Source of the DNA: Planctomycetia bacterium
GTDB lineage: Bacteria > Planctomycetota > Brocadiia > Brocadiales > Brocadiaceae
Direction: 5' to 3'
Length of the DNA: 64,000 nt
Assembly (NCBI GenBank): GCA_015075005.1
Contig: JABTVC010000001.1
Coordinates: forward strand, 1,488,001 to 1,552,000
Shown piece after piece: positions 29,292 to 39,943 of this stretch. The translations under genes were made by a program, and so were the position numbers. The notes under the pieces are model-generated. The model made no database searches and was not told the origin of the DNA. It saw nothing but the letters and a program-made list of their open reading frames with translations. Position 1 is the first letter of the stretch. The number at the start of each line of letters is the position of its first letter.

Positions 29292-30743
29292 TTATCTGAC
29301 AAGCTTACCTAACCCAATATGCTTGCGAATCACATCATCGATATCCTCAAGATATTTCCCTTCCGGAGGATAACATTTGGTGCCATGGATGTTAACGTCC
29401 AGTCCGTCAAGTTCCTCTGTTCTGGATACCCTTATGCCAATGGTATGTTTCAATCCGAAGAATATGGCAAAGCCGAGTCCACCTGCCCATACAATGACAG
29501 TAAGAAAGGCAATAAACTGGGCAAGGAATTGCTGGCCTGAACCCGTAATCAATCCACGTACATTACCGTATGAACCATCAGCAAATATGCCTACAGCAAG
29601 GAGCCCCCATAGGCCATTGGCTGCGTGAACAGATACAGCCCCAAGTGGGTCGTCTACTCTAAATTTGTGCTCAACCACCCAGGTAGACCCACACATCAAT
29701 AAGCCGCCAATGATTCCAATGACAACAGCGGCCCAGGGAGCAACATATGCGCATGATCCTGAAATTGCCACAAAACCTCCCAGGGCGCCGTTACAGGCCT
29801 CGGCCACATTGGCCTTTTTTGTCTTTATATATAAATATAAGATGACAATAACAGCGCCTGCAACACCGGCAAGAAGCGTATTGGCTGCGATGATTGAAGA
29901 TCTTAAGTCAGATATGGCAAGCGTGCTCCCAGCATCATAAGCAAGCCATCCAAATGCAAGGATAATCGTTCCAAGGATTACATAGGCGATATTATGACCT
30001 GGTATGGTATTAGCAGAGCCATCCAAATTAAATCTGCCGATTCTTGGACCTAATGCCCATGCACCCATAAATGCACATATCCCACCTGCTGCATGAACTA
30101 CCCCGGAGCCTGCAAAATCTTTAACTCCAGCCCCCAATGGTAACTTTGCCAGCCAGCCTTCACCCCATATCCAATGGCCATAAAATGAATAAACAAGGGT
30201 ATACACCAGAAAGCATGCCAATAAATAGGCGGAAAATTTGATTCTTTCTGCCACAGCACCGGCTATAATACTGCCAATAAAGGTTGCAACAACTGCCATG
30301 AAGATAAAGAGTAAAATGGTCTTCACGTCGTAGGTTTCTCCAAGGAGCATGAAGCCGCTATAACCAATGAATGAATTACCTTTATCGAGTCCCGGTCCAA
30401 GTTCTGAACCCCCAAACATAAGTGCAAAACCAAAAAGCCAAAAGATAAAGGCACCTGCCGTTGTTGCCATAAAACAATGTGTCATGTAGCTGAGCATATT
30501 CTTGGAACTTACAAGGCCGCCCAATAATACAAATCCTGCCTGCATAAACAGGATAAGAAAAGCCGCCATGAGTATCCAGGCAAAATTCCCGGAGATATTC
30601 AATCCTTCGAGGCTGTGAGAGAACGTCAGTGCACCATTAGGGTCGCCTGCCTGCGCACTCCATGTCCAAAATAAAATGATAAGAGTACCATAGACTATAA
30701 GCCGTCCGAGAGATTTTAGTTTTATTACTGATGTATTGAGCAT
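29292..30743 (-). CDS. amtB: Ammonium transporter
   Basis: 483 residues with an N-terminal signal-like segment and 11 membrane helices. The pore twin histidines are present: His217 in DFAGSGVVHAAGG and His373 in AVSVHAANGLWG. Other Amt blocks are GPRIGRFNLDGSANTIPGHN and FGWLAYDAGST. The start at 30743 has AAGGAG seven bases upstream; a TTG two codons earlier is not needed. It lies 12 bases after the PII gene, the classic glnK-amtB arrangement, so PII gating of this channel is expected. Confidence 0.96.
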   Translation of the reverse strand: MLNTSVIKLKSLGRLIVYGTLIILFWTWSAQAGDPNGALTFSHSLEGLNISGNFAWILMAAFLILFMQAGFVLLGGLVSSKNMLSYMTHCFMATTAGAFIFWLFGFALMFGGSELGPGLDKGNSFIGYSGFMLLGETYDVKTILLFIFMAVVATFIGSIIAGAVAERIKFSAYLLACFLVYTLVYSFYGHWIWGEGWLAKLPLGAGVKDFAGSGVVHAAGGICAFMGAWALGPRIGRFNLDGSANTIPGHNIAYVILGTIILAFGWLAYDAGSTLAISDLRSSIIAANTLLAGVAGAVIVILYLYIKTKKANVAEACNGALGGFVAISGSCAYVAPWAAVVIGIIGGLLMCGSTWVVEHKFRVDDPLGAVSVHAANGLWGLLAVGIFADGSYGNVRGLITGSGQQFLAQFIAFLTVIVWAGGLGFAIFFGLKHTIGIRVSRTEELDGLDVNIHGTKCYPPEGKYLEDIDDVIRKHIGLGKLVR

Positions 30744-30755
30744 GATCAACTCCTT

Positions 30756-31244
30756 TTATGGTCGAACGTAGTTATTAGCACGTTGACTATCTTTTTGTAA
30801 TTTTAAATAAGCCTGGTTTGCACTTCCAACACCTTTGTCAACAACCTCAACGACCTCATTGTTTTCTGTTTCCTCTTTGGGAGATAGTTTAACAACCCTT
30901 CCATTCGTGATAGCACGATCTCCCACTTCACCGGTACGGATACGAATAGCCGACTCTACATGCGATACAAATATTCTGCCATCTCCGTGTGCACCTGTTT
31001 GCGCCCCGTCAATAATCATATTAACCACGTGGTCCACATCTGCATCCTGAACCACGATCTCAAGTTTTAGTTTTTGATGCAAATTCACCTTATATTGCCT
31101 GCCACGCCACACCTGGACAGCACAAATCTCGCTGCCATGCCCTCTGACCTCACTAACAGTCATTCCATTTCTTTCTGTTTCTTGCAATGCCGCACTTATT
31201 GCCGGAAAACGCTCGGGACGAATAATTGCTTCTATTTTCTTCAT
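30756..31244 (-). CDS. glnK: PII signal-transduction protein with C-terminal extension
   Basis: The first ~105 residues are a PII core: MKKIEAIIRPERFPAISAAL, T-loop Tyr51 (WRGRQYKVN) and the B-loop TGAHGDGRIFV at 83-93, followed by SAIRIRTGEVGDRAI. About 50 extra residues, rich in Glu and Val, follow the usual end. A GGAGG precedes the start at 31244. PII proteins bind ATP/ADP and 2-oxoglutarate and block Amt channels. The extended tail is unusual and could add a contact surface. Confidence 0.9.
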   Translation of the reverse strand: MKKIEAIIRPERFPAISAALQETERNGMTVSEVRGHGSEICAVQVWRGRQYKVNLHQKLKLEIVVQDADVDHVVNMIIDGAQTGAHGDGRIFVSHVESAIRIRTGEVGDRAITNGRVVKLSPKEETENNEVVEVVDKGVGSANQAYLKLQKDSQRANNYVRP

Positions 31245-31284
31245 GTTCGCTTCCTCCACAGTATTTTCGAAAAAATAAATAAAC

Positions 31285-31707
31285 TTATGCATAGACCTCA
31301 GTAACTTCCAGGAATTTTTCTTCAGGTTTTTCTACAATTTGCAACTCTTTTTTTGGTTGCATCTTTACCCATCTACCTTTTTCTGCTGCAGCACCTTCTT
31401 GAATTAACTCCGATTTTAGACTCAGTGCATATTCATATTCTCCCCTGTTTCCATTCTTTCCATACAAAAAATCATCGATGGAGTCAACTACCTCATCGAC
31501 ATCATCGTCTGCCAAAATAACCTCGACCTTTGCGTGTGATATTAAGTCCACGATATACTCTTCACCACGCCAGAAAACAGTTCGATCTACACTTTGCCGG
31601 CCATCTCTTATTTGCGTAATTTTCAATACAGGATATCCCATTGCTCTAAAATAATCTTTTAAGGCATCTACTGCCCTGGGCTTAACCAATGCAGTTACTC
31701 TTTTCAT
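31285..31707 (-). CDS. Divergent PII-like paralogue
   Basis: 140 residues. The N-terminal 60 resemble PII (MKRVTALVKPRAVDALKDYF, VFWRGEEYIVDLISHAKVEV) and keep a Tyr at the T-loop position 51. The nucleotide-binding B-loop (TGxxGDGxIF) is absent; instead there is DFLYGKNGNRGEYEY. It is probably a PII-fold protein that has lost canonical ATP binding. Same strand and 40 bases upstream of the true PII gene, so co-expressed with PII and Amt. Confidence 0.75.
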   Translation of the reverse strand: MKRVTALVKPRAVDALKDYFRAMGYPVLKITQIRDGRQSVDRTVFWRGEEYIVDLISHAKVEVILADDDVDEVVDSIDDFLYGKNGNRGEYEYALSLKSELIQEGAAAEKGRWVKMQPKKELQIVEKPEEKFLEVTEVYA

Positions 31708-31743
31708 TGTTTTTACCTTTTCTTAAAAAGATTTTGTAATTTC

Positions 31744-31759
31744 TGATTCACACGAATCA
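31744..31759. promoter_or_regulatory. Palindrome upstream of the PII operon
   Basis: TGATTCACACGAATCA has 6-bp arms and a 4-bp spacer and lies about 37 bases before the start codon of the PII-like gene, between it and the terminator of the NtrC-like gene. Position and symmetry suit an operator, but no regulator is identified. Confidence 0.35.
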
Positions 31760-31800
31760 TTATTAAATAGGCAAGGGCAATTTAAAGACCATTGAAAATA

Positions 31801-31839
31801 GAAAATAAAAAAGCCACTTAATATTGTCCTAAGTGGCTT
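31801..31839 (-). terminator. Rho-independent terminator of the NtrC-like gene
   Basis: On the minus strand AAGCCACTTA and TAAGTGGCTT form a 10-bp perfect stem with a nine-base loop, followed by TTTTTTATTTT. It lies about 190 bases after the NtrC-like stop codon and separates it from the PII-Amt operon. Confidence 0.8.
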
Positions 31840-32031
31840 CAAATTAAGGGTTTATTAGTTTAGTAATTATATATTAACAACTCATATTAAAAAATTTACA
31901 GAAAAGGCATAAATACCCTGAAAATTGCACTATTTAAGATTGATGTGATATAAGTCTGTGAAATGAGACACCTTACAAAGATTCGGGCACGAAAGGAATT
32001 TTCGGGAATTTCCGCACTAAATAAGCAGTGA

Positions 32032-33426
32032 TTAATCTTTAAAAATATCTTTATTTATATTGTACTTCTTCATTTTTCTATACAGGGTCTTAACGTCGAT
32101 TCCTGAAATTTTTGCAGAGGAGTCAATTCGCCCTTTACACCGTTTTAACAAATTGGTTATGTATATGTTTTCATAGTGCGCCAGGAAATCATCCAGGCTA
32201 CTATCGGTAATTTGGTCGTCATCAATATCCTCAAGCCTTTCTCTTGCTTGTTTTTGGTTAGGCGTTGATAGTTCTATCTCAGTAATAACAGCGTCCTTTG
32301 CCATTATTACGGCGCGTTCCACAAAGTTCTCAAGTTCCCTTACATTCCCAGGCCAACAGTAAGACATCAGCATATTAAGGACATGCTGTGAGATAGATTT
32401 AATCTCCTTTTTAAAAACCTTGTTATACTTTTCGATAAAATGTGTTACAAGCAAGGGAATATCCTCTCGCCTTTCTTTTAACGATGGCAGTTGTATTGGA
32501 ATAACGTTTAGGCGGTAATATAAATCTTTCCTAAAACATCCTTCTCCTGATAGCTTATTAAGATCTTTATTGGTAGCGGCGAGAACCCTTACATTAACCT
32601 TTATTGTCTGGTTTCCACCAATCCTTTCAAAAGATTTCTCCTGTAGTAATCTTAAGAGCTTCGTTTGCATGGAAAGCGGCAGATTGCCCATCTCATCAAA
32701 AAAGACTGTTCCGGTATCTGCATATTCAAACTTACCAATCCTTTGTTTTGTTGCGCCGGTAAAGGCGCCTTCCTCATGTCCGAAGAGTTCACTTTCCAGC
32801 AAAGTTTCTGGTAAGGCACTGCAATTAATGACTACAAAAGGGCAATTTTTTCTATTACTATTGTGGTGAATAGCGTGTGCTACGAGTTCCTTCCCAGTGC
32901 CTGTTTCGCCTGTAATTAAAACCGTAGCATCGGTATTTGCCACCTGAAGGATCGAGTCATAAACATGCTGCATTGTATTTGATTTTCCTATGATGTTATC
33001 AAGACCAAATCTCTCTTCAAGCTCTTTTCGTAAGGTTAGAATTTCGATGATCAGGTCTTGTCTTTCAAAGGTGCGTTGAATAACCAACCTTATTTCTTCT
33101 GCAGAAACAGGTTTGGCAACATAATCGTAAGCACCTATCTTCATTGCATCAACGGCAGTTTTAATACTCCCGAATGCCGTCATCATAATAAAGGATACAT
33201 CCGGGAATTCGAGCTTTAACTGCTTTAATAATTCAAACCCATCCATTCTGGGCATTTTAAGATCTGCGATAACCAGGTCATAAGAATTATTTCGGTATAA
33301 ACTTAGTGCTTCCAATCCATCCAAGGCTGTATTTACCTCGTATCCTTCTTTATTTAAAAGGATCTTAATACTGCCAAGCACATACTCATCATCCTCCACT
33401 ACTAATATCTTCTTCTTTCTGATCAT
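32032..33426 (-). CDS. NtrC-type sigma-54-dependent response regulator
   Basis: 464 residues. The receiver domain has Asp55 in VIADLKMPRMDG. The AAA+ domain has Walker A ETGTGKELVAHAIH, the sigma-54-contacting GAFTGA loop (EEGAFTGATKQRIGKFE) and GNLPLSMQTKLLRLLQEKSF. A Fis-type helix-turn-helix lies at the C-terminus (RIDSSAKISGIDVKTLYRKM). The start at 33426 gives a receiver beginning at residue 6; the frame runs 25 codons further upstream. Location between the PII-Amt operon and the sensor kinase suggests it regulates ammonium uptake or assimilation at sigma-54 promoters. Confidence 0.93.
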   Translation of the reverse strand: MIRKKKILVVEDDEYVLGSIKILLNKEGYEVNTALDGLEALSLYRNNSYDLVIADLKMPRMDGFELLKQLKLEFPDVSFIMMTAFGSIKTAVDAMKIGAYDYVAKPVSAEEIRLVIQRTFERQDLIIEILTLRKELEERFGLDNIIGKSNTMQHVYDSILQVANTDATVLITGETGTGKELVAHAIHHNSNRKNCPFVVINCSALPETLLESELFGHEEGAFTGATKQRIGKFEYADTGTVFFDEMGNLPLSMQTKLLRLLQEKSFERIGGNQTIKVNVRVLAATNKDLNKLSGEGCFRKDLYYRLNVIPIQLPSLKERREDIPLLVTHFIEKYNKVFKKEIKSISQHVLNMLMSYCWPGNVRELENFVERAVIMAKDAVITEIELSTPNQKQARERLEDIDDDQITDSSLDDFLAHYENIYITNLLKRCKGRIDSSAKISGIDVKTLYRKMKKYNINKDIFKD

Positions 33427-33641
33427 TAGCCAACTCCGTCGTTTTAAATAAAGCAAAAGGGTTGATTCCAGCCATTTTTCTAAAATTATAATATGCTGCA
33501 CATAAATTGTTAAGTTACTACTATGTAATTAGTTACAAAATAATAAAACTATTGGAATGATTGTTGCTTAATTACTTCCAATAGAGATTTATATGGTAGT
33601 TTATCTTTTCGTTTGTATTCGTAATCCGAAAGGGGTATATC

Positions 33642-34010
33642 ATGCAAAACATAAAGGTCGCAGACAATGAACAACTGTTTTATTCAGAGCCTGATGTTAC
33701 AACAGACAAAATTGTCGATAATAAACGATACCAATACTGCAGATTCTCTGCCCAGGATACTCTCTATAAGGAAATAAGTAGTATTGCAAAGCAGTGGAAA
33801 GATGGTGAAATATCTCAAAAAACTGCTTATGAACTTTTAGAAATTGCGTCGCTTCCATACGAGCGCTGGCTTTTTGACATTATTGTTGATCTGGCTAAAG
33901 AGACAAAACATCTTGAGTATATTGCCTATGATGATGAACATCAGCAGGTAAAAGCAATTGCGTTTTTACAACACGGCAACGAAAGATCGTATAATATCCA
34001 GTATAAGTAA
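33642..34010 (+). CDS. Unknown 122-residue soluble protein
   Basis: An intact ORF with AAAGGGG upstream of the ATG. The product is acidic, with no membrane segment and no recognised motif; the helical middle (YKEISSIAKQWKDGEISQKT) is followed by a beta-like C-terminus. It is divergent from the NtrC-like gene and ends in a clear bidirectional terminator, so it is probably a real monocistronic gene. Confidence 0.6.
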   Translation: MQNIKVADNEQLFYSEPDVTTDKIVDNKRYQYCRFSAQDTLYKEISSIAKQWKDGEISQKTAYELLEIASLPYERWLFDIIVDLAKETKHLEYIAYDDEHQQVKAIAFLQHGNERSYNIQYK

Positions 34011-34016
34011 AAATCT

Positions 34017-34094
34017 AGTTAAAGAAAACAGGAATGACAGGACTACAGGTTAAAAAAATTAACCTTTTGTCTCCTTTTCCTGTTTTCTTTAGCT
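34017..34094. terminator. Bidirectional terminator with nested hairpins
   Basis: AAAGAAAACAGGA at 34021-34033 pairs with TCCTGTTTTCTTT at 34078-34090. Inside it AGGTTAA pairs with TTAACCT. The A/T-rich outer arms provide a U-run on either strand. It sits between two convergent genes (the 122-residue protein and the sensor kinase). Confidence 0.75.
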
Positions 34095-34101
34095 GTTTTT
34101 G

Positions 34102-37100
34102 CTAAAAAGGTAAAGTAATTTGAATCGTTGTCCCCACGTTAAGCTTACTTTTAACACCGATCCTTCCTCCATGTTCAGTAATAATATTATAGCATATCCA
34201 TAAACCCAATCCTGATCCGGTTCCTTTTTTCGTACTAAAAAAGGGTTCGAAAATTTTAGCTAAATCTTTATCTGCTATTCCATTGCCATTGTCCGTAAAA
34301 CTAATCAATAGGTGCTCGTTTTCCATCTGTGTGACGATATTAATGGCACCCCATTCGGCATTGCATCCGTGGAATTAAGTATAAGGTTAGTAAATACCTG
34401 TTCCAATTGATTAGGATGACACCGTATCCTGGGAAGATTATTGTCCAAAATTTGATTTACTGTTATATTATTTTGAGCAAACTTTTTTTGTAATAAACTT
34501 ATAATATTTTGAATATGTTGGTTAATATCATGATCTCCCTTTTCTTCCATGATATTCAGATTAGATTCTAATAAACGCCTTACAATTCCTGCTATTCTGT
34601 GCATGCCTTCCATCACGAGTTCCACATACTTCCTTTTTTCATCATCTTCAGACATATTCTCCAGGAGTAACTGTAAGTAATTCGTAATACCTTCCAGGGG
34701 ATTATTGATTTCGTGGGCAACACTTGCAACAACTCTTCCCGTTGAGGCCAGCTTTTCCGCCTCTACAAGTTGCGCCTCCAACTTTTTTTTGGCAGTTATA
34801 TCTCTATAGACAGATCTGATGGCAATAATTTTACCGCTATTATTCCAAATATGATTATCGTTTAAGCTCACATCTATAATACTTCCATCCTTTTTTACAA
34901 GCTGCAATTCTAACCCTTTTGCGAGCTGTCCACTGAACCGCTTTGGCAGTAGCTCCTCCATGATTGTTCGTGTTTTTTCTGTTTGAAACTCGAGGATACG
35001 CCTTCCAATAAGTTCTTCCTTTTTATACCCAAGAATCTCTGCCCCTGTTTGATTACAGTTAATAATGGTACCATTTTCGTCATTTGTTATATAAATATCC
35101 GGGGCATTATCATAAAGGTCTCTATATCTTCCCTCTGATTCTTTTGTTTTTGCAAATAATCGCGTATTTTCTACTGCGATAGCTAGTTGCATGGAAATCT
35201 GTTCTAAGATGGTGAAATGTTTCTCAGAAAAGTTATTTACTCTCCTGCTTCCAAAATTAATCGTTCCGACAACGGCGTCTTTATATTCAAGGGGGAAGCT
35301 GAGCCTGGATTTTATTCCCTCTTTGAGTAACATCTGATCCGACCAAAAGGCGCTTTTTGAAGTATCTCTCACAATAAATGGTTTGCCGATAAAGGTCACC
35401 TGTTCTAATAAACTACCCTCCTTTGGAAACCAATCACCTTCGTCGATTGCCGTATAATCATCTGACTTATCTACTGCCAGAACCTCCAGCCTTTGTGTTT
35501 TCTCATCAAGCAGGGCAATGCTAATCCTATCAAAGGCAACAATACGCTTAAGCTCGTTACTTATGGCTTTAAACATTTCAGGCATAAGACCCGATGTAAT
35601 AATTTTATTAATATTGTAGATAATCTCTTTCTGTTGCTCCATTTGCCATATCCTGGTAATGTCCTGTATCAATTCGAGCACCTGTATTATATTTCCCTGA
35701 CTGTCTTTTATTGGTGAACCGATAAAATGGTAGTGTCTCTTCTCGTTGTTTTTGCCAATCACTAGCCTTTTTGTTTCTTCTATTTTGCCAGTTTTGAATA
35801 CACGGCTTGCTGTACAGTCCTCCGAGGGCGTTTCGCCGCAACCGAGGATGCTATGACAACTAGGCACTATAAAACTGTTTATCTTGCCAAACCGGTCCTC
35901 AAAGGGTTTATTAGCCCACGTTATCCTCATATTGCTATCTATGAGGCAGAGATAAGCGCCAATCTCGGTTACGATCAACTCCAGTTTCTTCTCTTCCCTT
36001 TCTAATTCAAAACGCGTTTTTTCAAGATCGTTCAGCATATAGAGAGTGGCCTCTCTGAAGTCAGATAATTCACCGATAAGTTTTTTTGTCTGCCTCATAT
36101 CCCTGGCAACGCCGACAATCCCCAATACTTCTCCTTTGCTATTCCGCATGATACGCCCGCAAAAATGCATAGGGATGTCTTCTGCGTTACAATTACGATA
36201 GGTAATATCGTAATCCTTTAACACATCATCGCTTGGAATAGTGCTCCATCTCCTGTTTGCGACAAGATTGCCTTTATCATGCAATATGATACTTACATCC
36301 ATGCCGATCAAATCTTTTTCCTCATAGCCTAAGAGATTTAACGTTGATTTGTTAACGGTTTTTATCTTATTATTTTTATCTATAACAATTAATGTATCGA
36401 TCATACTTTCGATTATATTGTCTACGTAGGCTTTCGATACGGTCGTCTTCTGCAGGTCTTCGGTCATTTTATTTATGGAGTCAGCAAGTATTCCAATCTC
36501 GTCCCTTGAATTCATAGGTATCCTTTTATCGAGATCGCCGCTGGCAATGACGTTCATTGTATGGGATATGTTAGATATTGGATTTGTGATTAACCTTCTG
36601 ATCAACCAGTATATAATAAAAATAACGGTTCCAACAGAACACACTGCAATACTGATAAGCATTATGATATTTGTCCTTAAGCTGGCATAAAGAGGTTCCA
36701 AAGAGGCACTAACACTTATCGCACCCCTCAAATCCCCTATTTTGTAGCCCTCCTTCTTATATCCCGAGATATCCAATTCTCCCAGGGGTGCACCGTGACA
36801 CTGGAGGCATTCTTCTTCGATATAAAGGGGGGCGATATAACGGAATATCTTCTTCCTGTTCGCATCTAATGATTCGCTGAAAAATGCATCCTGTGGTTTT
36901 TGTTTTTCCATGTTTTCCAGGACTGCCGCTTCAAAATCGTCCGGTGCATTGCTGGGATTTCTGTATTTCAAACTTATTTGCCGAATAGTAAATGGAGTGC
37001 TCTTGCTCATGCGTCGAGAAAGTTCCCCCCAACCCTTGCAGGATTCAATCCTTTAAAATCCTGTTTCCACTTACAGGGTCGGTATTGATAATATCCTGAA

Positions 37101-37275
37101 TACCTGCTAAATAGCCACGGGTAATTTCGATCTCCTTCACCAGGATTTCCGCTTGTTTTTTAATCTCCTCTTTTAATAAATAGCGTTGCCTTTGGATAAT
37201 CCACGTGAAACTGATTCCCAATATGAATGTCAGGGTAAGGCCGATGGATAAGATACATTTCGTGCCTAGTTTCAT
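34102..37275 (-). CDS. Multi-sensor histidine kinase with c-haem-type N-terminal domain (frameshifted)
   Basis: Reconstructed from three ORFs to about 1050 residues. It has an N-terminal membrane helix and a DUF3365/Tll0287-like periplasmic domain with CLQCHGAPLGE (CxxCH, a likely covalent haem site). A second membrane helix and HAMP are followed by two PAS-like domains, a GAF domain and another PAS. The HisKA H-box is ASVAHEINNPLEGITNYLQ and the HATPase shows FTDNGNGIADKDL and GTGSGLGLWICY. Frameshifts lie near 37050, 37028 (a G run) and 34350 (GGGG where GGGGG restores the frame). It starts 12 bases after the Amt fusion gene, so the two are one operon. Likely partner of the nearby NtrC-like regulator. 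Confidence 0.85.
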
Positions 37276-37287
37276 AATACGCTATCG

Positions 37288-38900
37288 CTATGAACGCTCT
37301 TTCTGCTTCAAATTTTTCAGCTCTTCTTCCATCCTTTTCATCTTGAGTTCTCTTCCGATAGCGACTTTAGCAAAATTTTCCAACTGTTCTACTTTTTCTT
37401 CAAATCGTCCCGCGATGCCTCTAATTCACCTGTCCGGTTCTTTACATCCTCTTCGAGATGTTCTTTTATATGTTCAAGTTCTATGGTTCTTTCTTTTATT
37501 TTGTCCTGTAATGCAACATTCATGTCCTGTACCTTCGAGATTTTTACAAAATCAAGCCATGAAGTGACATCTGCATACTCACTGATATTCAGCCCCTTTA
37601 CCTCTTCTTCATTACTGATTCGAATGCCAATAAATTTTTTTAGCACCAGAAAAAAAATAAAGACCCGTCGAAAATGCCCAGGCAAATCCTACAATAATCC
37701 CCAGACATTGAACACCCACTTGCAGAAGCCGATTAGAATTTGTTATAGAGAATGCAGATGCGGAGTAAACAGGCTCACGGCCAATGTGCCCCAGGCGCCG
37801 CAAAAACCGTGGATAGAAACAGCGCCTACAGGGTCATCCACCTTTAATACCTTTTCAACAAAATCCTTTGCTAATATTGCAATAATCCCTGCACAGAATC
37901 CCACAACGCATGCATAGAGAGAGCTCACCCTGCTGGATCCGGCGCCAATGGCAACTAATCCACTCATAATCCCTAACAGTATCTCTGCTGCATCCAACCT
38001 CTTGTTTTTCAGTCTTCCAAAGACAACGGCGCAGACACCTGCAACTGCGCCCGCAAGGGTTGTGTTGATAATTATTAACCCAATACTTGTATCTACATGC
38101 AAAACAGCTCCACCATTAAATCCAAACCAGCCAAACCACAGGAAGAACGTGCCTATTGTAGCCAGGGGCAGATTGTGCCCGGACATCCTGTTTGCGGTAC
38201 CATCCGGATTAAATTTTCCCATCCTTGGCCCCAGCATAATGGCTCCGGACAATGCGACCCATCCACTTATAGAGTGAACAACCGTAGAGCCTGCAAAGTC
38301 AATGAATCCCAACCTCCCAAGCCAGCCAAATTGACCGTGATGAAATAAATGTCCCCATGCCCAGTGGCCAAAAACAGGATAAACAAAGCCTACTACAAAA
38401 ATGGTTGTACAGATATGCGTCGAAAGTTTTGCCCTTTCTGAGAATGCTCCGGATGTAATGATAGCTGCCGTGCTTGCAAAGACCAGTTGGAAGAACACAA
38501 AGGCATACCCCAGAGAAGTCAGGTGGGTATCAATGCCGAAAAACAAAAAATTACTTGTACCTGAATAACCTTCATAACTTGCACCAAACATTATACCAAA
38601 ACCGAGAAGGAAGTATATTATAGCGCTTACAAGAAAACCCAGTATGTTCTTTACCGCAACACTTATTGCATTTTTTGCCTGTACGGAGCCTGCCTCGAAG
38701 GCAGTAAACCCTACTTGCATGAAAAAGACCATGCACGCGGAAACAATGAGCCAGACAAAATTAAGTTTTTTCTGAAATAATTGCAATGGCGTTTCTGCAT
38801 ATACAGCATAACAGGGATAAAAGATTATTGTTAGCGCGCAGAGGCATATAATAACAGAAATTCCCTTGTTATATCTGTGGCAGGTTTGTCTGCTGGGCAT
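37288..38900 (-). CDS. Ammonium transporter fused to signalling coiled coil (frameshifted)
   Basis: The Amt domain (about 420 residues) keeps the pore histidines His209 (FAGSTVVHSISGW) and His364 (AVSIHGFCGAWG). After the last helix (GIIVGFAWAFSTGLYFF) comes KKFIGIRISNEEEVKGLNIS, then a long coiled coil (VQDMNVALQDKIKERTIELE ... VKNRTGELEASRDD) ending EEKVEQLENFAKVAIGREL and a Lys/Glu-rich tail. Three single-base shifts, all in T runs, lie near 37771, 37652 and 37400. The start at 38900 has AAGGAG. In Kuenenia, Amt proteins fused to kinases act as ammonium sensors; here the coiled coil ends without a kinase domain and the kinase gene follows 12 bases later. Confidence 0.88.
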
Positions 38901-38966
38901 TTTTTACTCCTTGTGAACGTTGAAAGGAGCTATGATGTCTTTTACTGTATCGTTAATCATGGCAAA

Positions 38967-38974
38967 ATTATACC
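38967..38974 (-). promoter_or_regulatory. Extended -10 promoter of the Amt-kinase operon
   Basis: On the minus strand TGGTATAAT forms an extended -10 (TGnTATAAT) about 67 bases before the Amt fusion start. No good -35 is visible at 16-18 bp, as is usual for extended -10 promoters. Confidence 0.35.
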
Positions 38975-39117
38975 ATATTTCCTCGTTTCTTTACAGCAAC
39001 AATCTACCGGCAAAATATATTGCATATCTTATTTTTCTTGCAAAATTCAGGTAATTCTTTTACCCTGATAATAGTAAGACTTGAATATATTCTGTACTTT
39101 TAGAAAGGTTTTTTACT

Positions 39118-39861
39118 ATGAAAAATTATGTTGTGATTCTTCTTGGCTTTCTCCTTATAACACCCATTCTGGGTTGCAGCAAGGATGATACTACGTCCCC
39201 CAAAGTAGGGATCATTTATAAATCCGGAGATAACGATGAAGAAAATCATACAGCAGGGGAGAACGGCCGTTCTCCCGTACTCACCCCCCAACAGATCGCT
39301 GATAAATTAAAATCTATGAGCAATGACGACCTGTTTCAATTTGCCCTGGATTGCGGAAACCGAGGCAATTGTTCAGAGGCACTCGCGGCCTATGATAAAA
39401 TATTGGAAACGGATAAAAACTATCCCGATCTTTATTATTATAAGGGCTTGTTATACCGTGACATGGGCATGATGGATGAGGCCATCTGTGCCTTTCAAAC
39501 GGCCATTACCCAGAACCCCGATTTACCGGAGGCGCATTATAATCTTGGTTATGCCTATCGAACCAAGGGGCTGCATAATGAGGCAATTCCTGAATACCAA
39601 AAATCGTTGGAACTCATCCCTGATAATAAGACGAAACAAAAGGCCTACATTCATTACAATCTCGGGTTTTCATATTTTTCGAATGGAATGATTGACGGTG
39701 CTATCGATGAATTCAAAAAGGCACTGGCATATAAACCCAAAGATAAGGAAATACACCAGAAGCTTGGCATTGCCTATACAGCAAAGGGCTGGACGGATAA
39801 GGCAAAGGCTGAGTTTTCACTTTATCAAGAGCAAGATAAACCAGTAAGGAAAATCCCATAA
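39118..39861 (+). CDS. TPR-repeat lipoprotein
   Basis: 247 residues. A signal peptide with lipobox LITPILGC (Cys20) predicts a lipid-anchored periplasmic protein. From about residue 75 there are four to five tetratricopeptide repeats, for example CSEALAAYDKILETDKNYPD, DEAICAFQTAITQNPDLPEA and DGAIDEFKKALAYKPKDKE. These are protein-binding scaffolds; the partner is unknown. An AGAAAGG precedes the ATG. Confidence 0.85.
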   Translation: MKNYVVILLGFLLITPILGCSKDDTTSPKVGIIYKSGDNDEENHTAGENGRSPVLTPQQIADKLKSMSNDDLFQFALDCGNRGNCSEALAAYDKILETDKNYPDLYYYKGLLYRDMGMMDEAICAFQTAITQNPDLPEAHYNLGYAYRTKGLHNEAIPEYQKSLELIPDNKTKQKAYIHYNLGFSYFSNGMIDGAIDEFKKALAYKPKDKEIHQKLGIAYTAKGWTDKAKAEFSLYQEQDKPVRKIP

Positions 39862-39943
39862 TTAAATTAGGGCACAGATTTCCGCAGATATATTTTGCCA
39901 TGCAGTGCTCATCCGTGTCCAAAATAGAAATTTCTTACTCGTA

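Noticed and set aside
38955..38985. Sigma-54 (-24/-12) promoter upstream of the Amt fusion
   Set aside because: TGGTATAATTTTGC has the GG and GC elements one base too close; sigma-54 spacing is strict. It fits an extended -10 better.
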